6,411 nucleotides of DNA from Acidobacteriota bacterium (lineage in GTDB: Bacteria > Acidobacteriota > Aminicenantia > UBA2199), in the NCBI GenBank assembly GCA_028749105.1, contig JAQUQF010000103.1, positions 1-6,411 on the forward strand, in the 5' to 3' direction. The notes under the pieces are model-generated. The model was given only the letters and a program-made list of their open reading frames with translations, was not told the DNA's origin and did no database searches. Made by a program: the position numbers and the translations under genes. Positions 1 to 6,387 of the stretch are shown here, in pieces. Within the stretch, counting starts at the first letter, position 1. Each line of letters opens with the position of its first letter.

Positions 1-1
1 C

Positions 2-451
2 AGCGTCATGTCGCACCTGCACACGACCTTCATCACGCCGATCGAGCGCGAGGACATCCACCAGCTGGCCGTGCGCCTGGACGACATTCTCGACCTGGCC
101 GAGGCCGCCAGCTCGCGCATCGACCTTTACCGCCCCTGCCATGTGCCGCGCGAGGCCAAGGAGCTGAGCCACGTGCTGCTGGAAAGCGTCAAGCTGGTCA
201 AGGAGATGGTCGGCCTGCTGCCCAACATGAAGAAGACCGGGCGCATCATGGAACTGACCGTGGAGATCAATCGCCTGGAGGACCAGGCCGACTATATCCG
301 CCGCAGCACGCTGGCGCGCCTCTTCCGCGAGGAGAAGGATCCCTTCGAGCTGATCAAGTGGAAGGACATCCTGGAATACATCGAAAGGGCCACCGACCGC
401 TGCGAGGACGTGGCCGACATCACCGAAGGCATTGTCCTGGAAAATACCTGA
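2..451 (+). CDS. DUF47/PhoU-like Pit accessory protein, 5'-truncated by window edge
   Basis: This is the C-terminal part of a DUF47 (TIGR00153, PhoU-related) protein; 147 residues are visible from an internal Met at base 8. The reading frame stays open back to base 2, and family members are usually a little over 200 residues, so the true start lies upstream. The fragment opens with the family hallmark FITPIEREDI (residues 8-17), followed by DDILD (25-29). A second PhoU-type acidic helix motif, ExxxD, lies at Glu126/Asp130 near the C-terminus; such motifs bind metal clusters in PhoU-fold proteins. The rest is predicted all-helical, and there is no signal peptide in the visible part. The pit gene starts 13 bases after its stop. 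DUF47-pit pairing is a known arrangement, and DUF47 is thought to modulate Pit transport from the cytoplasm. The family call is secure; the regulatory role is inferred from the neighbour. Confidence 0.93.
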   Translation, partial: SVMSHLHTTFITPIEREDIHQLAVRLDDILDLAEAASSRIDLYRPCHVPREAKELSHVLLESVKLVKEMVGLLPNMKKTGRIMELTVEINRLEDQADYIRRSTLARLFREEKDPFELIKWKDILEYIERATDRCEDVADITEGIVLENT

Positions 452-464
452 GAATAGCAGCGCC

Positions 465-1463
465 ATGTTGATCCTTGTCATCATCATTGTCATTCTCGCC
501 CTGCTGTTTGACTTTATCAATGGCATGAACGACGCCGCCAACTCGGTGGCCACCATCGTTTCCACCCGTGTGCTCTCGCCGCGCCAGGCCGTGCTCTGGG
601 CCGCTTTTTTCAATTTCGCCGCCGCCTTTCTTTTCGGCGTGCACGTGGCCAACACCATCGGCAAGGGGATCATCGACACCAAGGTCGTCTCCGCTCCCAT
701 GATCCTGGCCACGCTGATCGGCGCCATCATCTGGTCTTACATTTGCACTCACATGGGATTTCCCATCAGTGTTTCTCACTCCCTGGTCGGAGGACTGGTC
801 GGCGCCGCCCTGGCCAAGAGCGGCATCAAGGCCCTGATCATGTCCGGTCTGCTGAAGATATCCCTGTTCATCGTCCTGGCGCCCATGATCGGTTTGTTCC
901 TGGGCTACCTGGTCATGATCCTTGTCATGTGGATCTGCCGCAAACGTTCGCCCCTGACCGTGGACCACTGGTTTCGCCGCCTGCAGCTCCTGTCAGCCGC
1001 CCTGTACAGCATCGGCCACGGCACCAACGACGCCCAGAAGACCATGGGCATCATCGCCATGCTGCTGTTTTCCACAGGGTACCTGGGCAGCACATTCTAC
1101 GTGCCCCTCTGGGTGATCATCAGCTGCTACCTGGCCATATCCCTGGGCACATTGAGCGGCGGCTGGAAAGTCATCGAAACCCTGGGCATGAAGATGACCA
1201 AGCTCAAGCCGGTGCACGGCTTCAGCGCCGAGACCGCCGCGGCCACTTCCATTTTATTTTCCACCTTCCTCGGCATACCGGTCTCCACCACCCACACCAT
1301 CACCGGCGCCATCATCGGCGTCGGCGCCACCAGCCGCCTCTCGGCCATACGTTGGGGACTGGCCTACCGCATCGTCTGGGCCTGGATCCTGACCATCCCC
1401 GGCTCGGCCCTGATCTCGGCCCTGTGCTGGTACGGGATCTCCCTGCTGCACCTTCCCGGCTGA
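465..1463 (+). CDS. pit: Pit-family inorganic phosphate permease (PHO4/SLC20)
   Basis: A 332-residue integral membrane phosphate:cation symporter of the PHO4/PiT family, giving low-affinity, ion-driven phosphate uptake across the inner membrane. The internal duplication typical of PiT proteins is visible. FDFINGMNDAANS (15-27) in the first half is mirrored by YSIGHGTNDAQKT (181-193) in the second. GFPISVSHSLVGG (98-110) is mirrored by GIPVSTTHTITGA (270-282). The Asn-Asp pairs 22/23 and 188/189 are the expected substrate/ion-site residues. Hydrophobic segments run throughout, with a short basic linker around residues 159-172. The length fits the compact bacterial/archaeal type rather than the roughly 500-residue E. 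coli PitA. I chose the ATG at 465 because the protein then begins directly with the first membrane helix. An in-frame TTG at 432 would overlap the DUF47 gene and add 11 polar residues. There is no clear Shine-Dalgarno, so coupling to the upstream gene is likely. Whether Na+ or H+ drives it cannot be read from sequence. Confidence 0.96.
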   Translation: MLILVIIIVILALLFDFINGMNDAANSVATIVSTRVLSPRQAVLWAAFFNFAAAFLFGVHVANTIGKGIIDTKVVSAPMILATLIGAIIWSYICTHMGFPISVSHSLVGGLVGAALAKSGIKALIMSGLLKISLFIVLAPMIGLFLGYLVMILVMWICRKRSPLTVDHWFRRLQLLSAALYSIGHGTNDAQKTMGIIAMLLFSTGYLGSTFYVPLWVIISCYLAISLGTLSGGWKVIETLGMKMTKLKPVHGFSAETAAATSILFSTFLGIPVSTTHTITGAIIGVGATSRLSAIRWGLAYRIVWAWILTIPGSALISALCWYGISLLHLPG

Positions 1464-1478
1464 TTCCAATGACTTCCG

Positions 1479-1510
1479 TTTATCACTTAACGATTTTATC
1501 TCTTGACAAT
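1479..1510 (+). repeat. Tandem 16-bp imperfect direct repeat overlapping the pst -35 box
   Basis: Two abutting 16-mers, TTTATCACTTAACGAT (1479-1494) and TTTATCTCTTGACAAT (1495-1510), match at 13 of 16 positions. The second copy contains the -35 hexamer TTGACA. The region is AT-rich within a GC-rich locus and lies just upstream of the phosphate operon promoter, so it is a candidate operator for a regulator. The period is 16, not the 11 bases of classical PhoB/PhoP Pho boxes. The TTNNCN-like hexamers at 1480, 1487, 1496 and 1503 are spaced 7, 9 and 7 bases apart. The repeat is seen directly; its role is inferred. Confidence 0.5.
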
Positions 1511-1530
1511 CGAACCGGTCATGGTAAAAT
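1503..1530 (+). promoter_or_regulatory. Sigma-70-type promoter of the pst operon
   Basis: A consensus -35 TTGACA (1503-1508) is followed, after a 16-base spacer, by the -10 TAAAAT (1525-1530). A TG at 1522-1523 gives an extended -10 (TGGTAAAAT). Transcription should start near base 1537, leaving a leader of about 55 bases before pstS. It is the only promoter-like sequence I could find in the 128-base gap between pit and pstS. PhoB-activated promoters usually lack a good -35, so this near-consensus promoter suggests either high basal activity or control by repression. Confidence 0.7.
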
Positions 1531-1580
1531 CAAACTTGAACCCACCCAAAAACGCATCCGATCGATTCGACTCTGAAAAG

Positions 1581-1586
1581 AGGAGG
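1581..1586 (+). promoter_or_regulatory. Shine-Dalgarno site setting the pstS GTG start
   Basis: AGGAGG lies 5 bases upstream of the GTG at 1592, within a purine-rich run. It supports GTG as the true initiation codon, since no in-frame ATG gives a complete lipoprotein signal peptide. It is the strongest ribosome binding site in the window, consistent with the high amounts of binding protein needed relative to permease. Confidence 0.8.
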
Positions 1587-1591
1587 AAAAA

Positions 1592-2473
1592 GTGGCGAAA
1601 AAAAGATGGGTATTCCCGGGCGCGCTGATCTGCCTGGCGGCGCTCCTTATGCTGGGCGGCTGCAGCCGGCAAAGCCAGCAGGCCAACTCCATCCAGATCA
1701 AGGGCTCGGACACCATGGTCAACCTGGGCCAGGCCTGGGCCGAAGAGTTCATGAAAACGAACCCCAAGGTGTCGGTGGCCGTCACCGGCGGCGGCTCGGG
1801 CACGGGCATTGCCGCCCTGCTTTCGAAAACCTGCGACATTGCGGAGCTTTCGCGCGAACTCAAGTCCGAAGAGATCGCCATGGCCAGGGAAAAGGGCTTT
1901 GAACCCAAGCAGATCACGGTTGCCCTGGACGGGCTGGCCGTGGTCGTCCATCCCGCCAACCCGATCTCGCAGTTGACCATGGACCAACTTGCCGCGATCT
2001 TTTCCGGTTCCGTTCGCAACTGGAAGGAAATCGGAGGCAGTGACCTGCCCATTGTGGTCCTGTCGCGAGAGGTCAATTCGGGCACTCATGTCTACTTCAA
2101 GGAGCACGTCCTGCGCCGCGGCCAGAAGGAGAGCCAGGTGGAATTCGCCGCCAACGCCTTGATGCTGTCCAGCTCCCAGGCCATCGCCGACGAGGTGGCG
2201 CAGAACCCCGGCGCCATCGGCTATTACGGCATGGGCTATATCTCTCCGCGCGAGAAGGCCCTGGCCATCGCCAAGGACGCCAATTCTCCATTTGTCCGAC
2301 CCACGATCGAAAATGTCATCGACAAGACTTATCCCATCTCGCGTCCCCTGCTGATGGTTACCCGAGGCCAAGCGCAGGGCCTGGTGGCGAAATTCCTCAA
2401 CTTCGTCCTCGGTCCCGAAGGCCAGAAGATCGTGGCCAAGATCGATTTTGTCCCGGTGAGCAGCCAGACATAA
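1592..2473 (+). CDS. pstS: PstS phosphate-binding lipoprotein
   Basis: The extracytoplasmic phosphate-binding component of the high-affinity Pst ABC transporter, 293 residues. The N-terminus has basic residues (KKR, 3-5), a hydrophobic core (about 6-20) and a lipobox LGGC with the lipidated Cys at 24, so the mature protein is membrane-anchored. Ligand-loop motifs of PBP-like PstS proteins are all present: GSDTM (38-42), GGGSGTG (66-72), DIAELSRE (82-89) and SREVNSGTHVYF (158-169). By family comparison, Asp82 and Arg159 with Ser163-Gly164-Thr165 correspond to the E. coli PstS phosphate ligands Asp56, Arg135 and Ser139-Gly140-Thr141. The length is normal for the shorter PstS_2 type. It is the first gene of the pst operon, preceded by its own promoter and strong ribosome binding site, and pstC follows 4 bases after its stop. 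The start is GTG. Confidence 0.97.
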   Translation: MAKKRWVFPGALICLAALLMLGGCSRQSQQANSIQIKGSDTMVNLGQAWAEEFMKTNPKVSVAVTGGGSGTGIAALLSKTCDIAELSRELKSEEIAMAREKGFEPKQITVALDGLAVVVHPANPISQLTMDQLAAIFSGSVRNWKEIGGSDLPIVVLSREVNSGTHVYFKEHVLRRGQKESQVEFAANALMLSSSQAIADEVAQNPGAIGYYGMGYISPREKALAIAKDANSPFVRPTIENVIDKTYPISRPLLMVTRGQAQGLVAKFLNFVLGPEGQKIVAKIDFVPVSSQT

Positions 2474-2477
2474 AATA

Positions 2478-3359
2478 ATGAAATCCATCCGGTTCCGTAA
2501 ACTGAAGGAATGGGGCATCGAAAAGGCCATCCTGCTCAGCGGCATCTTCTCGGTCGTTTTTGTCGTCCTTATTTTCCTGTTCCTGCTACGCGAGGGCTTC
2601 TCCCTGTTTCGCGGCGAAAGCATCGTTGATTTCATTTTCGGCAAGAGCTGGTACCCGATTTCCAGTCCTCCGCGCTTCGGCATCCTGCCGCTCATCCTCG
2701 GCTCGCTTTTGGTGACGCTGGGAGCTGCCGCCATTTCCGTCCCCATCGGCATCGCCGCTGCCCTTTACATTTCCGAGATCGCGCCGCGGCGCCTGAAGGA
2801 GCCGCTGAAGGCCGGCATCGAGCTTCTGGCCGCCATCCCTTCCGTGGTCATTGGCTTCATCGGCATGATCACCCTCGGCCCCTGGATCAAGAGCGCTTTC
2901 CATCTGCCCACCGGACTGACGGCGCTGACCGGGTCGGTCACCCTGGCCTTCATGGCCATGCCGACCATTGTCTCCATCGCCGAGGACGCCATCACCGCCG
3001 TGCCCCGGCAGTATCGCGAGGCGGCCATCGCCATGGGTGCCACCCAGTGGCAGACCACCTGGCGCATCGTCGCCCGCGCCGCCCGGCCGGGCATGGTCGC
3101 CGCCGTCATGCTGGGCATCGGCCGCGTCATCGGCGAGACCATGGCCGTGATGATGGTCACCGGCAACGCCGCCGTCATCCCGCGGAGCTTCCTGCAGCCG
3201 GTGCGCACCCTGACCGCCACTATCGCCGCCGAGATGGGGGAGTCGGTGCAGGGCGGGCCGCATTACGCCGCCCTATTTGCTATCGGCATCGTGCTGTTCA
3301 TCATCACCTTCCTGATCAACGGTGTGGCCGACCTCTACCTGCACCGTTCGCGCCAGTGA
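2478..3359 (+). CDS. pstC: PstC, phosphate ABC transporter permease
   Basis: One of the two membrane subunits forming the Pst translocation path, 293 residues. A basic, amphipathic N-terminus precedes the first transmembrane helix (about 16-37). A periplasmic stretch (about 38-65) follows, then five more hydrophobic segments. The ABC-importer EAA loop that docks on the ATPase is at 181-205 (EAAIAMGATQWQTTWRIV, then Pro204-Gly205). It is followed by the GRVIGET segment (215-221), whose Arg and Glu are conserved among Pst permeases. Pairing with PstA in a heterodimer is expected from the family. The ATG lies 4 bases after the pstS stop with no obvious Shine-Dalgarno, so translation is probably coupled. 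It is assigned PstC rather than PstA from its position before pstA, the AAIAMGAT loop and the GRVIGETMAV motif. Confidence 0.95.
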   Translation: MKSIRFRKLKEWGIEKAILLSGIFSVVFVVLIFLFLLREGFSLFRGESIVDFIFGKSWYPISSPPRFGILPLILGSLLVTLGAAAISVPIGIAAALYISEIAPRRLKEPLKAGIELLAAIPSVVIGFIGMITLGPWIKSAFHLPTGLTALTGSVTLAFMAMPTIVSIAEDAITAVPRQYREAAIAMGATQWQTTWRIVARAARPGMVAAVMLGIGRVIGETMAVMMVTGNAAVIPRSFLQPVRTLTATIAAEMGESVQGGPHYAALFAIGIVLFIITFLINGVADLYLHRSRQ

Positions 3360-3361
3360 CC

Positions 3362-4207
3362 ATGAATCCGCGCCTGGCCCAGAAGATCGCCCATGCCGTC
3401 ATGCTTACGGCCACGCTGCTGGTGGTGCTCCCGGTGCTGGTCATCCTGGTGATCATCGTCGCCAAGGGGGCCAGTGCCATCAGCTGGGACTTTCTTTTTT
3501 CCATGCCCCGCGACGGCATGACCGCCGGCGGCATCTTCCCGGCCATCCTGGGAACGCTCTACCTCGTGCTGGGTGCGATCCTCTTCGCCGTGCCGCTGGG
3601 CGTCCTGGCCGCCGTCTACCTGGTCGAATATTCCAGCGACAACTGGTTTTCGCGCCTGGTCAAGCTGTCCATCGTCAACCTGGCCGGTGTGCCCTCGGTC
3701 GTCTACGGGCTGTTCGGCCTGGGCATCTTCGTCACCTTCTTCCGCTTCGGCGCTTCGATCCTGTCCGGGTCGCTCACCCTGGGCATCATGATCCTGCCGG
3801 TGATCATCACTTCGGCGCGCGAGGCGCTGGAGAGCGTGCCCCGCCATTTCCGCGTCGTCAGCCTGTCGCTGGGCGCCAGCCGCTGGCAGACCATCCGCCA
3901 CTCGGTGCTGCCGCACGCCCTGCCGGGCATCCTGACCGGCATGATCCTGGGGCTGGGCCGGGCGGCCGGCGAGACTGCCCCCATCCTCTTCACCGTGGCC
4001 GCCTTCTACCTGCCGCGCCTGCCGCATTCGGTCTTCGACCAGACCATGGCCCTGCCCTACCACCTGTACGTCATCTCCACCCAGGTGCCGGGCATCGCCG
4101 AGAATGTCCGCTACGGCACGGCGCTGGTGCTGCTGTCGCTGGTGCTGCTGTTGAACCTGGCCGCCATCCTGGTGCGCTCGCGTTTCCGCGGCAAGAAAAA
4201 ATGGTAA
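3362..4207 (+). CDS. pstA: PstA, phosphate ABC transporter permease
   Basis: The second membrane subunit of the Pst channel, 281 residues. The first transmembrane helix is at about 12-35, and a periplasmic segment (about 36-60) is followed by five further hydrophobic segments ending at about 253-273. The EAA docking loop runs from Glu154 to about Gly193 and includes SLGASRWQTIRHSVLP (169-184). GRAAGETAP (199-207) is the typical PstA motif after it. The ATG at 3362, two bases after the pstC stop, gives the normal family length. The same frame is open much further upstream, but that extension overlaps pstC entirely and reads as Arg/His/Gly-rich nonsense. The C-terminus is very basic ([10 protein letters not shown]), and its last codons overlap the start of pstB1 by 7 bases. 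Confidence 0.95.
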   Translation: MNPRLAQKIAHAVMLTATLLVVLPVLVILVIIVAKGASAISWDFLFSMPRDGMTAGGIFPAILGTLYLVLGAILFAVPLGVLAAVYLVEYSSDNWFSRLVKLSIVNLAGVPSVVYGLFGLGIFVTFFRFGASILSGSLTLGIMILPVIITSAREALESVPRHFRVVSLSLGASRWQTIRHSVLPHALPGILTGMILGLGRAAGETAPILFTVAAFYLPRLPHSVFDQTMALPYHLYVISTQVPGIAENVRYGTALVLLSLVLLLNLAAILVRSRFRGKKKW

Positions 4208-4962
4208 AACCAACGGCCAAGTTCTCCATCCGCGGCCTGAGCGTCCACTACGGCCGCCATTGCGTCCTGCGCGACCTGAATCTGGACATCCAGGCCAACG
4301 AGATCTTCACCGTCATCGGCCCGGCCAATTCCGGCAAGTCCACGTTCCTGAATTGCCTGAACCGCCTGGTCGACCTGGTCTCCGCCAGCCGCTGCAGCGG
4401 TGAGATCAGGCTGGACGGAATCGACATCCGTGGAGGCATGGAGGTCGAAGCCCTGCGCCGCAAGGTGGGGATCGTCTTCGCCCTGCCGCTGCCGCTGCCC
4501 CTCTCCATCTACGAGAATATCGTATATGGCATGCGCATGCAGGGCATCCGTGACGCCACGCTCCTGGACGAAGCCGTGGAGCGGAGCCTGCGTGAATCGT
4601 ACCTCTGGGAGGAGGTCAAAGACCGCCTACGCACCGCGGCCATGAACCTCTCCGGCGGCCAGCAGCAGCGGCTGTGCATGGCCCGCATCCTGGCCGGGCG
4701 GCCTGACGTCCTGCTGTTCGACGAGCCGACATCGGGGCTCGACCCGATCTCCACCGCCAAGATCGAAGAGACCATGATGGTACTGAAAGAGAAATACACC
4801 ATCGTGCTGGTGACCAACAACGTGGCGCAGGCGGCCCGGGTAGGCGACCGCACCGCTTTCTTCCTGATGGGGGAGATGGTCGAGCTGAGTGATACCAGCA
4901 AGCTATTCACGGCGCCGGCCGACAGCCGCACCAGCGACTACATCACCGGCAAGTTCGGCTGA
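4201..4962 (+). CDS. pstB1: PstB1, phosphate ABC transporter ATPase with degenerate Q-loop and switch His
   Basis: A cytoplasmic nucleotide-binding subunit of the Pst transporter, 253 residues, full length for PstB. Walker A is GPANSGKST (40-48), which keeps GxxxxGKST but has Asn43 where PstB normally has Gly. The signature LSGGQQQR (150-157) and Walker B LLFDEP (171-176, catalytic Glu175) are intact, and the D-loop Asp is at 181. Two ATPase residues are missing. The Q-loop Gln is Ala94, inside [11 protein letters not shown] where PstB normally reads VFQRPNPFPLS. The switch His is Asn206 (VTNN instead of VTHN). Alone it should therefore be a poor ATPase, although ATP binding looks possible. 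The ATG overlaps the pstA stop (ATGGTAA), implying translational coupling, and pstB2 starts one base after its stop. The reading frame is clean, which argues against a decaying copy. It probably works as a heterodimer with PstB2, supplying the signature to PstB2's intact site. Confidence 0.94.
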   Translation: MVKPTAKFSIRGLSVHYGRHCVLRDLNLDIQANEIFTVIGPANSGKSTFLNCLNRLVDLVSASRCSGEIRLDGIDIRGGMEVEALRRKVGIVFALPLPLPLSIYENIVYGMRMQGIRDATLLDEAVERSLRESYLWEEVKDRLRTAAMNLSGGQQQRLCMARILAGRPDVLLFDEPTSGLDPISTAKIEETMMVLKEKYTIVLVTNNVAQAARVGDRTAFFLMGEMVELSDTSKLFTAPADSRTSDYITGKFG

Positions 4963-4963
4963 C

Positions 4964-5722
4964 ATGGGCAAAACAAGCATTGAAACACGCAGCCTGAATC
5001 TGTTCTATGGCGATTTCCAGGCCTTGACCGACATCAACCTGACCATCCCCGCCAACGAAGTGACCGCCCTGATCGGGCCCAGCGGCTGCGGCAAGAGCAC
5101 CCTGCTACGCGTGTTCAACCGCATGAACGACCTGATCGCCGGCGTGCGCGTCAGCGGCCGGGTGCTCTTCGGCGGCAAGGACATTTATGCCTCCGACGCC
5201 GACCTGCTGCGCCTGCGCGAGAAAGTCGGCATGGTCTTCCAGCGCCCAAATCCCTTCCCGCTGTCGGTCCGCGAGAACATCGTCTTCGGCCTGGCCGTGC
5301 ACGGCCTGGCGCCGCGGCAGGAGTACGACCGGATCGTCGAGGAGTCGCTGCGCAGCGTGCTGCTCTGGGACGACCTCAAGGACAAGCTGCACCACTCGGC
5401 GCTGAAGCTGTCGCTGGAGCAGCAGCAGCGCCTGTGCATCGCCCGCGTCCTGCCCCTGAAGCCGAGCGTCCTGCTCATGGACGAGCCCTGCTCCGCCCTG
5501 GACCCCATCGCCACCCTGCACATCGAGGAGCTGATGCAAAAACTGAAAAAAGAGTATACCATCGTCATCGTCACCCACAACATGCAGCAGGCGGCAAGGG
5601 CCTCGGACCACACTGGCTTCATGTACCTGGGCAAGCTGATCGAGTTCGGCGCGACGGCGAGGATCTTTACCAAGCCCGGGCAGGAGCTGACCGAGAATTA
5701 TATCAGCGGCCGTTTCGGCTGA
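4964..5722 (+). CDS. pstB2: PstB2, phosphate ABC transporter ATPase with degenerate signature motif
   Basis: The second nucleotide-binding subunit, 252 residues. It has canonical Walker A GPSGCGKST (38-46), Q-loop VFQRPNPFPLS (91-101, Gln93), Walker B LLMDEP (170-175, Glu174), D-loop SALD (177-180) and switch His205 (IVTHN). The ABC signature, however, reads LSLEQQQR (149-156) where PstB has LSGGQQQR. Both glycines are replaced, by Leu151 and Glu152, and these normally cradle the gamma-phosphate of ATP bound to the partner subunit. Its own ATP site thus looks functional only opposite a good signature, which PstB1 provides. The ATG at 4964 is one base after the pstB1 stop and aligns with usual PstB N-termini. 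An in-frame ATG at 4889 would add 25 residues overlapping pstB1 and is less likely. Both ATPases share the PstB C-terminal ending ([IT][ST]G[KR]FG), marking them as paralogues. Confidence 0.94.
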   Translation: MGKTSIETRSLNLFYGDFQALTDINLTIPANEVTALIGPSGCGKSTLLRVFNRMNDLIAGVRVSGRVLFGGKDIYASDADLLRLREKVGMVFQRPNPFPLSVRENIVFGLAVHGLAPRQEYDRIVEESLRSVLLWDDLKDKLHHSALKLSLEQQQRLCIARVLPLKPSVLLMDEPCSALDPIATLHIEELMQKLKKEYTIVIVTHNMQQAARASDHTGFMYLGKLIEFGATARIFTKPGQELTENYISGRFG

Positions 5723-5725
5723 AGC

Positions 5726-5731
5726 AAGGAG
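5726..5731 (+). promoter_or_regulatory. Shine-Dalgarno site of phoU
   Basis: AAGGAG lies 5 bases before the phoU ATG at 5737, in the 14-base gap after pstB2. It fixes the phoU start and suggests phoU is translated independently, unlike pstC, pstA, pstB1 and pstB2, which have weak or no visible ribosome binding sites. Confidence 0.75.
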
Positions 5732-5736
5732 ACAAC

Positions 5737-6387
5737 ATGGCCAGAGAGCATTTTCAAAGTTTGCTGCGCGGGTTGGAACACGAATTGGTGGGCATGGGCG
5801 AGATGGTCATTGCCGCCATCGAGCACTCCGTCGCGGCGCTGAAAAATGTCGACAAGGCCGAGGCCGAGCGCATCATCGCCGCCGACGCCGCGATCAACCG
5901 CAAGCGCTGGGAGATCGAGAACCAGTGCGTCCAGCTCTTCGCCACCCAGCAGCCGGTGGCCGGCGACCTGCGCGAGATCGTCTCCTTCATGGACCTGATC
6001 ACCAACCTCGAGCGCATGGGCGATCACGCCAAGGGCATCGCCAAGATCGTGGTCATGCATGACCAGACGCCGCTGCTCAAGCCGCTGATCGACATCCCGC
6101 GCATGGCCGACAAGTGCTGCGAGATGATCCGCAGGAGCCTGAGCGCCTTCATCTCCCAGGACGTGGCCGCGGCCCAGGCGATCAGCGAGATGGACAACGA
6201 GGTCGACGCCCTATACGAGCAGGTCTTCCGCGAGCTGCTGACCTACATGATGGAGGATCCCAAGACCATCACCCGCGCCGTCTACCTGATCTGGGTCTGC
6301 CACAACCTGGAGCGCATCGCCGACCGCGTGACCAACATCTGCGAGCGCATCATCTTCATGGTCACCGGCGAGATCAGCGGCAACTGA
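5737..6387 (+). CDS. phoU: PhoU, phosphate signalling and transport regulator
   Basis: A cytoplasmic all-helical regulator, 216 residues, made of two PhoU three-helix bundles. Each bundle carries the metal-binding ExxxD signature: NLERMGDHAKGIAK (Glu92/Asp96) and NLERIADRVTNICER (Glu192/Asp196). The family motif QQPVAGDLREI (71-81) lies in the first bundle. PhoU is known to act with the Pst transporter to keep the PhoR kinase off when phosphate is plentiful and to limit phosphate uptake. No phoR/phoB genes are in the window, so the signalling partner here is not seen. It is the last gene of the pst operon, with a good ribosome binding site. The frame is open far upstream through pstB2, but the ribosome binding site and the family N-terminus (REHFQSLLRGLEHEL) fix the ATG at 5737. 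Confidence 0.96.
   Translation: MAREHFQSLLRGLEHELVGMGEMVIAAIEHSVAALKNVDKAEAERIIAADAAINRKRWEIENQCVQLFATQQPVAGDLREIVSFMDLITNLERMGDHAKGIAKIVVMHDQTPLLKPLIDIPRMADKCCEMIRRSLSAFISQDVAAAQAISEMDNEVDALYEQVFRELLTYMMEDPKTITRAVYLIWVCHNLERIADRVTNICERIIFMVTGEISGN

Noticed and set aside
432..464. TTG start for pit giving an 11-residue extension
   Set aside because: It would overlap the end of the DUF47 gene and add polar residues before the first membrane helix. The ATG at 465 is better.
1464..1502. Possible intrinsic terminator after pit
   Set aside because: I found no stable hairpin followed by a T-tract. The T-rich stretches belong to the direct repeat at the promoter.
1541..1580. Possible leader RNA structure or riboswitch in the pstS 5' untranslated region
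   Set aside because: The leader is only about 55 bases and shows just short palindromic bits (such as ATCGAT), too small for a known riboswitch.
1496..2752. A 418-codon minus-strand open frame across the intergenic region, pstS and the start of pstC
   Set aside because: It lies antisense to clearly recognisable pstS and pstC sequence and resembles no family. Long antisense frames are expected in GC-rich coding DNA.
3047..3361. N-terminal extension of the pstA frame
   Set aside because: It overlaps pstC in another frame and is Arg/His-rich with no membrane character. The ATG at 3362 gives the normal PstA length.
3335..4213. A 292-codon minus-strand frame opposite pstA
   Set aside because: Antisense shadow rich in Gln, Asp, Gly and His with no domain features. 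The plus strand encodes a clear permease.
4529..4540. Perfect 12-bp palindrome GCATGCGCATGC
   Set aside because: It sits inside pstB1 coding for ordinary residues (Gly-Met-Arg-Met region) and has no partner site or regulatory context. It is probably chance.
3322..4962. A 546-codon plus-strand frame that could look like a fusion protein ending in an ATPase
   Set aside because: Codons before 4201 are an out-of-frame reading of pstA (His/Arg/Pro/Gly-rich nonsense). Only the PstB1 part from 4201 is real.
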